DNA from: Petunia secreta
Lineage: Eukaryota > Streptophyta > Magnoliopsida > Solanales > Solanaceae
Direction of reading: 5' to 3'
NCBI GenBank assembly: GCA_029990175.1
Contig: JARKIP010000064.1
Span: 12,356,001-12,420,000, forward strand
DNA: 64,000 bases
The notes under the pieces were generated by a model. That model saw nothing but the letters and a program-made list of their open reading frames with translations. It did not search any database and was not told the DNA's origin. The position numbers were made by a program, and so were the translations under genes. Positions 23,759 to 33,872 of the stretch are shown here, one piece after another; positions within the stretch are counted from its first letter, which is position 1, and every line of letters begins with the position of its first letter.

Positions 23759-25560
23759 CTCTTCTATTGGAAAACTTGAATAAGAAATTCACAAGCAATA
23801 TAAACAATTGAAACATGTAAGACCTGCAAAATGAGCAAACAATGTTAGTAACAAACCATTCCTCCTAGTTGTTATGAACTGTGGTCCATTCTTGATGATT
23901 CTTGGTCGAAAGGAAGGAATTTGAGCCTTGTCCCAATTAATAATTCGTCGACCTTGCACCTCAAAATCACCAAAGCAATAAAATTCCTTCTCCTCAACTT
24001 CAAACACCACATTAGCTAGATAATCAGCTAACTTATTGCCCTCACGAAGCACATGCAAAAAAGTGAACTGCCCCTACTTCTCATTGACATGATCTCATCA
24101 ATAATTCCAGCAATATATCAAGCAATTTCCCAAGTTCCTTCTATAATGTTCTTAAGCAATAAGGAGTCAGTTTCTATTACAACAGGACCCAATGCATTTG
24201 CAAGGCAATAATCCATATCCTCTTTAATTGCCACAGCTTCAGCTCTAACATTAGTGCCCTCTCCTATCAGTTTAGCTTTAGCATAAATCAAATCCCCATT
24301 ATCATCACGCACACAGAATCCATAAGAGCTCATACCTAGGTTGCCTCTACATGCTCCATCAATGTTACACTTCAAAATACCTCCAGCTGGGAACCTCCAA
24401 AGCACCTTAGTATACGTGAATTGCTTCCTATAACCCTCAAGGAAATTAACAAAGGCAGGCCACTCAAAAGGAGCATTAGTCATACCTGGATATCCAACTT
24501 GTAGGAACATGTGCAAATTTCTGGAAATCACATGAATCAACCTCTGAAATGAGACTTTCCCACCATGAGCAACATTGTTTCTCCTCTTCCATAACTCCCA
24601 CACAATAAAGGCAGGAACAGCTTGGCAAAGCAGTTTCAACCATGGCCTTATCTTGCACTGCCACCACTTCTCTATGACTTGTCTAAATCTCCAATCTTGT
24701 ATGACAAACCCCATGGCATTTGCAAAATAGGACCAAATATTCTTGGCAATTGAACTTGTAATAAAGAGATGCTCTCTTATTTCCTCCTTAGGGTGTTCAC
24801 AACACCAACACCTAGAAGGCAAATTATACTCCCATTCTTTTCAATTCAGTGTCAAGTGGTAACTTAAACTTCCAAGCCCTCCATAGCACAAATGATACTT
24901 TAAAAGGCACACCTTCAACCAAATCAGCTTGTACACACTCTTCATTCCACCTTTTGCTCTAACATAATTGAATGCACTCTTGACAGAAAACTTACCATTA
25001 GAAGTAAGCTCCCACCAAGGTGTATCTCTAGGCCGAGTGATCTCCCCAGGATGTACAGTCTCTATAACATGATGTGCTAAATCCTGTGGCAAAGTATCAA
25101 GTAAAAGCTGCTCATTCCAACCATTCGGACTAAAGAAATCCTTAACCACAATCAGCTCCTCCCTGATGTAAAAAGTTCTAGGGACTACAAAATATAATGC
25201 CCCAAGCTGTGTCCAATTATCATACCAGAAATGAAAAGATCCTTGCCTAACCTACCAAACAATTTCATGATCAACCATTGCCCGAACTTGTAGCATCTTT
25301 TGCCAGACTGGAGAACCATCAATGTATGGCACAACTGAGTAATGAATCTTCTTGCAATACTTGTTGGCCATGAAAGTACCCCATAGAGAAGTTTTTGTTC
25401 TGAAATTCCACCATAGCTTTGAAAATAGGGCCTTTGAGACATCATGAAGTGACCTGAAGGCAACACCACCTTCAGCATAAGGCTTACATAAAGTGTCCCA
25501 AGATGCCCAGTGTCTCCTAGAGTGTTCTTCAGAGTTGTTCCAAAAGAAACGTATTTCTTA
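23759..25560 (-). pseudogene. L1-type LINE, 5'-truncated C-terminal half of ORF2
   Basis: Minus strand, right to left. The end of the reverse-transcriptase region (FFWNN.., HWASWDTLCKPYAEGGVAF, RSLHDVSKALFSKLWWNFR) is followed by the reverse-transcriptase zinc-binding domain (WWELTSNGKFSVKSAFNYV, then CWCCEHPKEEIREHLFITS) and an RNase H domain (KCNIDGACRGNLGMSSYGFCV..RAEAVAIKEDM..ETDSLLLKNII, then LREGNKLADYLAN). It ends at a stop near 23789. Frames break at about 25490, 25210, 24880 and 24070, and one in-frame stop lies near 25240. The catalytic palm is missing, so the copy is dead. Truncation at the 5' side is the usual result of target-primed insertion. Element A sits in its 3' tail. Confidence 0.85.
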
Positions 25561-25687
25561 TTTAATCTGTATTATTAGCATTATTTGTAGGGTAAATTTC
25601 ATCAGTGATATGTAAACTAACACTTTGTAGATACCTAAATTTTATTTTATAACTACAATATACTTATATTTAGTCTGATGTATGTAT
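25561..25687. other. Short AT-rich segment between LINE and Tat LTR
   Basis: About 125 bases, AT-rich, no feature recognised; probably the older sequence into which both elements inserted. Confidence 0.4.
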
Positions 25688-26180
25688 TGGGTGAAATATA
25701 GCTCGTACACATTGCATCTCGGGTGCAGTGCTCGGGGTATTTATCACAAGATTCGTAAGTTATCCACGAGGCAAACAACATGATCCTCGAGGTGAAGCCC
25801 CGAGGTCGAGGTCCTATGCAAGCAATGAGGAAGAGTCATCTCGGGGAACATAAAACTCATCCCCCCCGAGGCAGGTGCCTCGGGGAGGCAGCTTAACTCC
25901 AGCAGAAGAGTCGCCCCATGATCTCTACCCAGTAACTCATCATTTAAAGGGTAAGATCGTGGGCAAGCCACGACTGAGATATAGGAGAATAGCTAGTTAA
26001 TGCCCTTAAATGTCCCCAGATTCATGATCGATAAATAGAATTTCATTCATTTTGTAAAGGCATTCAAAAAAGATAGAGGCAAAAGCCTACCCAGCTGTAA
26101 TCTCAAAGCAGCTATATTGAAATCATTCACTTTGTGAAAAGATGTATTTAGTACCACCGACAGGCACGAATGATTCATCA
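25688..26180 (+). repeat. Left LTR of element T
   Basis: TGGGTGAAATATAGCTCG..CAGTGCTCGGGGTATTT..GAGGCAGCTTAACTCCAGC matches 55753-56061 in the same orientation. The segments of 12 or so bases built on CCCCGAGG/CCTCGGGG form several short inverted repeats. GATAAATAGAATTTC at about 26030 is a plausible TATA-like box for plus-strand transcription. The right limit is uncertain because the partner copy is cut; integrase coding is recognisable from about 26190. Confidence 0.7.
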
Positions 26181-26189
26181 ATAAGCTGA

Positions 26190-27060
26190 ACCTCTGGATT
26201 CGGTCATGTCGTCGTGGCCCTTTATGAAATAGAGGATGGATATTATTGGAACACTCCCCAAAGCCAAAGGCGGTGTTTGGTTTATCCTCGTAATCACTAA
26301 TTACCTCACCAAGAGGGTAGAAGCGGGGTCTTTTGATAAAGTTAGGCAGAAAGAGTAATCAACTTAATTTGGAAAAAATATCATTTGTAGGTTTGGGGTC
26401 CCAAGGAAAATATCATGCGATAATAGTCCATAATTTATTGGTTTGGATGTAACTATTTTTCTTGCGAAGTGGGGCATAAAAAGAGTAGCCTCGACTCCAT
26501 ATCATCCGAGCGCCAATGGACATGCCAAGTCCTTGAATAGGATAATCATCAAAAACATCATGAAAAGGCTTGATGAAGCAATAGGCTCGTGGCCCAAAGA
26601 GTTGCCCGGCATGTTATGGGCAATGCGCACTGCTGAGAAGAATAGTACCGGTGAAACCCCATTTTCCCTTGCATATGAGATTGACTCTTTAGTTTCTGTA
26701 GAGTTTGGCGAACCCATGCTATAGAGGAGTTCAATCAGCAAGCAATGCGCGTGGAATTAGATTTACTTGATGGCCGAAGGGAGATGACTTTGGTTTTGTT
26801 GACAACTCAAAAGAGGCAAATCGAGGCTTACCTTAACATGAAGCTAAACTTAGAGCTTTCAAAGTTGGAGACTATGTATTGAAAACCTCAAATCAAACCA
26901 CCAAACAAAAGAATGTTGGCAAGCTCTCTGCAAATTAGGTAGGACCCTATCGGGTCAAAGCGATTGTTGGAAAATGGTCTTATTAGTTGGAAGACATGAA
27001 GGGCAAGATGGAAGCCTCGAATGAGAATATCTCTAATTTGAAGCGGTATTATTTCGGAAA
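26190..27060 (+). pseudogene. pol: Element T integrase remnant (Tat type)
   Basis: One frame reads through the integrase core with several stops: SVMSSWPFMK-stop-R MDIIGTLPKAKGGVWFILVITNYLTKRVEAGSF, then ISCDNSP-stop, then the ORF at 26443-26724 (LAKWGIKRVASTPYHPSANGHAKSLNR..WPKELPGMLWAMRTAEKNSTGETPFSLAYE). The two catalytic Asp positions are present (MDIIG, SCDN). The third residue, normally Glu before the S-x-N-R/K helix, is Lys (GHAKSLNR). After 26724 the frame is broken but LNMKLNLELSKLETMY-like and 'YRVKAIVGKW' remnants of the C-terminal domain are visible to about 27060. Zinc domain and RT are absent. Confidence 0.85.
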
Positions 27061-27539
27061 CCGAGGTACGTTACCATATGTCAATAAATTTTCACCCACA
27101 GCGCTGAGTTGCAGTCGTTCCGATGCTTAGGTCGAATAAATTAACTAGCCCCCTATTTTTTTTTTTTGCTTGTCTTTTTCAGGAAGCAAAAGGAACGACG
27201 TACAGTATTCGGGCCCTCACTAATCGCACCCGGCCACTGGGGGATGGTAGTGACAGGTATGCATTCAAGATCGACTTGAAGCCTCTCATATCGGGGACTG
27301 CAAGAAGACCCGAAGACTAGATATCTTACACCGGGGACTGTCTCCCGAAGGTTAGTTTAGTGTTATTGTATTTATCGCCCAATAGTGGCTATTTCAAAAA
27401 ATTTCCTAAGTCTAACCACGACTAGATTTTATGTAAATGCCAGTTACGACTCATCAATGAAATAAACTTGGTCAACATCTCTTTGTTTCAATATCTAACG
27501 TCCGAAGTTATATTATTGAATTGAGATTATTTCTTGTGC
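27061..27539 (+). other. Element T sequence 3' of integrase
   Basis: Non-coding. Contains T12 at about 27159-27170, then CTTGTCTTTTTCAG followed by GAAGCAAAAGG, which looks like a spliceosomal acceptor. Words GGGGACTG(C/T) recur (27291, 27334). It is continuous in type with 52534 onward once X is removed. Confidence 0.5.
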
Positions 27540-27544
27540 CTTAG
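27540..27544. other. Probable TSD of element X, left copy (CTTAG)
   Basis: CTTAG abuts the left LTR of X; CTCGG (52529-52533) abuts the right LTR. They differ only where CG became TA, which is what methylated CpG decay on both strands gives. Confidence 0.5.
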
Positions 27545-29017
27545 AGACACGCTCCGGTTAAGGATAAGGCCTTACAATTACCCTAGTCAATTGTAGGGAT
27601 CGAACACAGGGACTAGCGTGTGACTTGAAATAGTTGAATTTGCTTGAGTTCTATGAGTTTAGTAAGTTAATACTAAAATTTAAGTATAATTGAAACTATT
27701 GTAAAATAAGAGTGATAGCAAGGTAAAATAAACAATATGAGCAAATACAAGAATACTAACTTCCCCTAGCCATCTAACCAAGTGGATATAGTTAAAAGCT
27801 TCTTCACACCAAGGTCACCCAATGGACCTTGCTTGCATTTACTCAACTCACCCCTCTCGGGTGAGAGTCGAGACTACCAACTCTTACCCTCTCGGTGCTA
27901 AGAGTTGATGCATTACGCGCTAGCAACTAGTCCCAAGTAAGGTATTCCCCTTTTGGTGTTCAACCCGTTAACCGGGGGTAAATGCAATACAATTACCCCC
28001 GGTACCCCGTCACTACACTTTCCATTCCTAGATTTACCCTCTCAGTGTAAATCTAGTATTTTTTGGGCTCAATTTGAGTTGTACATCTCAAGTTGTTGTA
28101 ATGTAATCAAAGGTAGTGAAATGGGGTATTCCTAGGCTTAGAAGCTTATTATGCTATACCTATTCGATTATTGGACTAGGGTTTTGTTAGCACCTTAGTG
28201 GATGATTTAGCTACTCATACTAAGTAATGGTTCAAGACTTGATAGTAAAGAAATGTGTATTGAAATAGTAAAGTAGTAAAGATTCTCACATAGAATGATG
28301 TTTTTCTCCAAAATACAAGAAAGCTTGACTAAGGGTTAATGGTGTTTTGTCTTATCTTGCCTCTCAAGTAAAGTAAAGCGTAAGATATTCTCAAAAACCT
28401 AATTCTAGCTATATATAGTGTTTGCTAAAATTAATTACAGAAATACCATTCTCAGGTTGGGCTGGGGCCCTTTCTCCAAAGGGCTGAGTTCCGGTGCTGA
28501 ATTGATAGAAGGGCTGGCGCCTCTTTGGACATGGGCTGGCGCCCTTTTTTGGGTTTGTATCAGAGGGCGGCCGCACTTTATTGAGCGATCGCCTTTTCTT
28601 CTTTTCCAAGAGAGGGTTGCACAACATAGCAACATGCGGTCGCATTTTCTTCACATCAGCTTTTTACTTGCAAAGAGCCATGGGCACATGCCCTTAGCAT
28701 GGGCGGTCGCATCTTCACAAGTCTTCCAGATTTTCAGCTTCCTTGTAAAGGGTTGGGGCCTCTTCAATGCCCAATTGGATGCTCAGCAGGTATTCACCTC
28801 CGGAGAACATGGGCGGCCGCCTCTTCAGTGTTTTTGAAGCTTCTTCAACTTGATTACTTTGCTTAGGTAATTATGCTCTTTTGGTTTCTTCCTTTCCTTG
28901 TAGGGTTTAACACCTGAAACCAAGCAAAATACATCAATCTTTCCTATAGATTGGTTACTTTTGGATTCAAAGAAAAAAGTTTAAGTGAGTTAAAGTAAGC
29001 AAAATGCTCACGCATCA
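27545..29017 (-). repeat. 3' LTR of element X
   Basis: Partner of 51048-52528. Shared landmarks: GATCGAACACAGGGACTAGCGTG, AATGGACCTTGC, GCATTTACTCAACTCACCCCT, and a block of GGGCTGGCGCC/GGGCGGCCGC words (about 28500-28830). The numerous substitutions and small indels between the copies mark an older insertion than A or B. Confidence 0.85.
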
Positions 29018-29031
29018 ACTCCCCCAAACTT
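29018..29031 (-). promoter_or_regulatory. Polypurine tract of element X
   Basis: Minus strand AAGTTTGGGGGAGT directly precedes the TGATGCG start of the 3' LTR. Two similar words lie upstream at 29862-29876 (minus CTAAGTTTGGGGGAA) and about 30638-30655 (minus TTTTAGTTTGGGGAGGGG). Confidence 0.75.
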
Positions 29032-30640
29032 AAGTCTTTGCTTGTCCTCAAGCAAACCAATCTCTACCTAAGAGTAATGAAGCACTTTCAAGACCAGCAT
29101 ACAATGAAGCTAAGTTCCATTTTCAATCTTTCAAAAGCTTTTGAGCTCATTTGACACCAACACATATTCACACCCATGAACACTTGACAAGTCACTTTGT
29201 GAACCCATTCGCAAGTTTTATAGTTGTCCAAGGATGGCATAGAGCTTCAAGTATAGATTTGGTTCATCAACCAACTTCACTTGGTATCAAACTCCATGTC
29301 AAGCCAAGCTCTCCTCTCTAATACCACCACTTTCATTCTTCACCTCATAAAGAGTAGTCCTTATCTCACAATCAAATTCAAACTAAGGACTCAAACAATC
29401 AAGCACTCACACTCCAAAGAATGTTCACGAGTTGAGTCAAAGAACTATTGGCTTGCCCATATTATGACTCTCCACTAATGGAGAAGTACCAAACATTAAA
29501 TCAACTATGACTTGATTAGGCTTGTAATGAAGGCTCGGGGCTAGGTGTGATAATTTAGGAACATAGTGACTACCAACCACCTTATAAACACTCATCCATT
29601 TAAAACCATTCTTTATTTCACCTCCTTTCACCTTTTTTCTTTATTCCCTTTCTTTTATTTTCTACTTATTCCTTCTTTTTGTAATTTTCAAATTTTTGGA
29701 AGCCTAATGCTTTTTATTCTCATAGTCCACCCCTTATATTTACAAAATAAAACTAGGGGGAATATTTCTTTTCACTTTGTTTCTCTTTTTGGATTATTCA
29801 CAAGTTTTTTTTTTTTACTTAACATATCACTAGGCTTCCTAGCACATGATATATCCAATAGATTCCCCCAAACTTAGAATTTTGCCTCATTCTAGAATTC
29901 TTACTTGAAAAGGGAATTTTACACAACCACCAATAGATTACTCACAAACTGGGTTACCAAATGAAAGGCTAATAGACTCAAATGGGATTACTAATGATAT
30001 TTTAGTAAGGGTACATGAAGAGACTCAAAAAGCGTCCTAGAAAAAGCCTAAGATCATTTCCAAGTTCCGCACAACTCAAATTTTGCCTTGAACACAAGCA
30101 AAACAAGTTCTAGACTTCAACTCAAATATGTGAACCCACCATCTATCCTCACACATATGGAAATAGGTCACTTCAAGAAAAAAAACTCAACTCTCAACAA
30201 GGTTCTTACTTATAAAGTCTTAATGGTCCACTAGGGACCACGTCAATGACTCCAAAGCAACACATGAACCTAGAGTCATCGACCAAGGCCAAAAACTTAT
30301 AAAGTGGACACTCCACAACTTGTCTCATACCATAAGCTTCAAATGAGATGTTGGTACTTCATGAGACTTCCAAACATGACCGCAAGGCAATTTCATAAAA
30401 TCTACTATGTATACTACTTGGTCCAACCAACCACTTTCAGAAAGAACCAAGTAAATAAAATTGAAAGCTTATTTAAAACGAAATTTTTTTCAGGAACTTA
30501 ACTAAATATGCTCATAATGAAAGTAACATGCACTATATACAAGCAAAAAGAGGGATTCAAATTCAATTATATCATCCAAGTCATTCAAAAATAGAAATAT
30601 CAAAGTATCAAGATACATCACAAATGAATGAATTTGAATC
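29032..30640. other. Element X 3' non-coding region
   Basis: Runs from the end of the 3' ORF to the polypurine tract. It is rich in CA/CT words and T-runs (about 29630-29690 and 29806-29816). No domain is recognisable in the short frames; the repeated CCCCCAAACTTA words are purine-tract copies on the other strand. Confidence 0.5.
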
Positions 30641-30649
30641 CCCTCCCCA

Positions 30650-31234
30650 AACTAAAACTCTCGCATCGTTCCTAATGCTAAGTAAGCAGAAAAATAAGCA
30701 TAAATGGGGGTAAGGGGGACTCCCTGATCAACCATCAATGATGTTCTTTCCTTTGCCTTCCACCTCAGGTAGTGGAAGCTGGAGTGGTGATGCCTCTCTC
30801 CTTTCTTGCTCCTCATCAGCAGTCTCCAATGATCTCGCAGTGGCAATCTGAATCTTCATATTCTCTGGCACATGATAGGAAGGGCAAGTGTGCATGGGTA
30901 TGTCAGCAGACTCCTAGCCATCATCTATAGCTCCATCTAGCATAGCCTGTCTACGCAAATATGCCTCCTATGTTGTAAGCCCATCAGTAGGCTCTGTGGG
31001 AATCTTCTCATTATCTCTCTCTTTTCTTCTTCTTCTTCTTTTCCTACTACTCTTAGGCTTTTCAAAATTAGTGGTGGGGGCAGTGTCAATGAAGTCCTGC
31101 ACTTTCTTTTTCAGCTCGACCTGATCATCCTCTATTGTCTTCACTCTGGCTTCCAAGCTTTTCAAAGTCTCTCCCTAGGTCTTGATTTCTTCCAACATCT
31201 TCTTGAGTTTCATTCATTGTTTTCATCTCCTCAA
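30650..31234 (-). pseudogene. Element X 3' ORF, part 3 (C-terminal)
   Basis: Continuation of the 3' ORF beyond the family-B insertion. Piece 31165-30968 has a charged coiled-coil segment (MKSLEARVKTIEDDQVELKKKVQDFI) and a strongly basic run (KSSRKRRRRRKERDNEK) that could be a nuclear-localisation or RNA-binding signal. A further piece ends near 30652. Frames contain stops (for example near 31175 and 30967). Confidence 0.6.
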
Positions 31235-31239
31235 AGGAA
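31235..31239. other. TSD (AGGAA), left copy, family-B element
   Basis: AGGAA here and at 39678-39682 flank the element exactly. Confidence 0.9.
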
Positions 31240-31902
31240 TGACACGACCCGAAATCCGGTTAGGTCGTGCGGGCACCCGACATCCTCTCCTAGACCCGTC
31301 GGGCGAACCCTTACCAATTAAATTAGGAAAATAAATATAACAATTCATAAATAAGGACAAGACTTTAAAAAAAAATACACAGACATACTGATACCTTTAA
31401 GCTGTACAAAAGAAATTACAGCTGACCACCCAACATACGACGTTTAGGGCTATCCAGACTAGACATCTAAGAGTACAAAAGAAGATAGATACCTCCTGAA
31501 GGGAGCAGAATGCAACTAAAATAATAAATAATAAACTGGTGGCCATCCGGAATAAAGCTGGCTCACCCTGACAGCTGGAGTCGTCTTCGCTCCTGAACAA
31601 CGTGGCGAACTCAATCCTGGAGCGAACCTGCCGAAACGAAATAGATAGACAAGAAACAAACAACAAACAAGGGTGAGTCAAAAGGACTCAATAAGTGAGG
31701 CAGACTAGCCACCTCAAGGAATAGGATAGCTAGCCAGGGAGAAGAAACATATAAATCAAATTCCTCTTATTTAAATTATGAAAAGGCAGAGCCAGATAAT
31801 AACTAGAAACACGTATAGAATCACAAACTCATTAACAACCAGTAACGTAAGATAGCCAGAACATATAGGTATCCCGAACACATCAACAATTAGAAACACA
31901 TC

Positions 31903-32072
31903 CTGTTGCGGCGTGCAACCCGATCCATATATTCATCCTGTTGCGGTGTGCAACCCGATCCATATATTCATACTGTCGCGGCGTGCAACCTTATCCATAT
32001 ATTTATACCGTTGCGGCGTGCAACCCGATCCACATATTCATACCGTTGCGGCGTGCAACCCGATCCCCGCAA
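31903..32072. repeat. Five 35-bp tandem repeats in LTR B
   Basis: GTTGCGGCGTGCAACCCGATCC with an ATATATTCAT spacer recurs every 35 bp (G at 31905, 31940, 31975, 32010, 32045). GTTGC..GCAAC within each unit can pair as a hairpin. The array is at 37717-37885 in the partner LTR and absent in the solo copy at 5338-7631. Confidence 0.9.
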
Positions 32073-32235
32073 CCCATGATACGAGCCAGAAATATATAGG
32101 CAAACTGAGATATGTCCACGACATGGTATACATACCGCATACAAAAAAAACACAACACAATACACATAATAGTCAGTATGCGGTGTAATGAGATGTGATG
32201 AATGCGGTACGATGCAATGCAGTCACATATGCCTG

Positions 32236-32545
32236 ATACCTATCTCCGGCGCGGGACTCTCATCGTCTACCAGGAGATATATGTAATAATGACCCTTCAC
32301 CGGCTCGAGACTCTCATCGATTACCGGAAAGTATATGCAATGATGACCCTTCACCGGCTCGAGACTCTCATCGATTACCGGGAAGTATATGCAATGATGA
32401 CCCTTCACCGGCTCGGGACTCTCATCGATTACCAGGAAGTATATGCAATGATGACCCTTCACCTGTGCGGGACTCTCATCGCCAACCGGGAAGTATATGC
32501 AACCGGTGCGGGACTCTCATCGCCAACCGGGATGTATATGCAATG
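32236..32545. repeat. 54-bp tandem repeats in LTR B
   Basis: Unit GACCCTTCACCGGCTCGRGACTCTCATCGATTACCGGGAAGTATATGCAATGAT starts at 32291, 32345, 32399 and 32453, with shorter edge copies on both sides. 54 is a multiple of three, so long repetitive frames appear on both strands; they are not taken as genes. The partner array is about 38050-38359. Confidence 0.9.
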
Positions 32546-33859
32546 CTCAAAACCAGAGTGCAATGCTCATATGCTCCATGCAATACCAACAACAGGGCAT
32601 AAAATGTAATATACAATGTAAATTCAAAGCTAAGGCGTAATGAGTACGCCTATCAGCAGCTACACACGTAAGGAACACGTGGTAGATTATCCACGAGGCC
32701 AAGGGCCTCCAAAGAAATGGATACAAACACTTACCTTTTCCAAAAGTTAGCTCTGCTATTCAATAACCGCTTTATCCTTTGGTTTCATTGTCAAACGATC
32801 CCACTCTATTCAATAAGCAGAAAAATATATCAAATTAGGCTAAAGGCTTCATTCCTCACATCTTAGGGCAATCCGGTTAGGAACCTGATACCCTATTTGC
32901 ATACGCAATACGCAGGCCAGACCTATATACAGGGTTTAAGGCCACATAACCAAACCCCAAATAAATTACATTTATAAGTTGCCCATAACCTACTGAGTAC
33001 GAATATATAATCAATTTCGTTATCGGGGTCCATTTGACCCTTTAAACTATTAATTGAACTTATTAAAACGATGTATAATATTCCAAGTTTTACTGTTAAA
33101 ACATATTCAAACACACGTAATAAACTCAAATAATATATTAGGATCATTACCTGAATGTTTCAGGGTTAAAATTCTACTTTTCTCCGGCCCCTTTTCTCAT
33201 TTTCTGGCATTTTTTTTCTCTTATTGCGTTTTTCCATTTTTGCTCCTCTCTGTTTTCGTTTTTTCATTCCTTAACAAAAGTTAAGGATATATATAGCATC
33301 CACCGCCCATCACTTTCACTTTCTTTCTTTTCATTTGACTTTTCTCTTTTTTTTTTTCCTTTTATTATATTTTCTTTTCTTAACGAAAATTGAAACGGTG
33401 CCCTACAATATTCGAAATAATTCCAACTTTTGCATACAAGTTATACAAAATATATGTAACATACTCGCGAAGGCGGATCTCAAATTGGACTCCCGAAACT
33501 CAAGACGCGAATTTAAATAGAAAAAGTCAAATTATTTAACTTTCGGCATTTTAGCGAAAACAAGCCGAACAACATCGAATTTCACTTTCGAAAGTTTAGA
33601 AAAATCACAAATAATCATACGAACCTAACGGCACTTTCAGATTTCGAATCGGAGCTCATTCGGCAAAACCGAGCTCGAAAATCTCTTTTTAATATTTATT
33701 GCCAATAAAAACTGAAACCTTCTTCCGATGCCTACCAAATGAGGTCTGATTTAGCTCAAATTTTACAGACAGGTCCTAATAGACATTACGAATATTTTAA
33801 AATTATCGGCACGCCAATCGGAGTCCTATCTTCTGAAACGACTGACCGAGGTCGTTTCA

Positions 33860-33872
33860 TTCTCCTCCACTT
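33860..33872 (-). promoter_or_regulatory. Polypurine tract of the family-B element
   Basis: Minus strand AAGTGGAGGAGAA directly before the TGAAACGACC start of the 3' LTR. Confidence 0.75.

Larger units (their letters stand above)
31240..33859 (-). repeat. 3' LTR of the family-B element
   Basis: 2620 bp. Contains a five-unit 35-bp array (31903-32072) and a 54-bp array (about 32236-32545). Differences from the partner LTR are few, for example ACGACGTTTAGGG versus ACGAGGTTTAGGG and CGGCTCGAGACTC versus CGGCTCGGGACTC. Confidence 0.9.

Noticed and set aside
28409..28837. ORFs in the GC-word block of the X LTR (139 aa plus others)
   Set aside because: The frames are open because of the GGCGCC/GGCGGCCGC words, differ between the two LTRs and match no protein.
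31913..32609. Repetitive ORFs (91, 135 and 79 aa) and their copies at 37727-38423
   Set aside because: They arise from the 35-bp and 54-bp LTR minisatellites; the same frames occur in both LTRs and have no family features.
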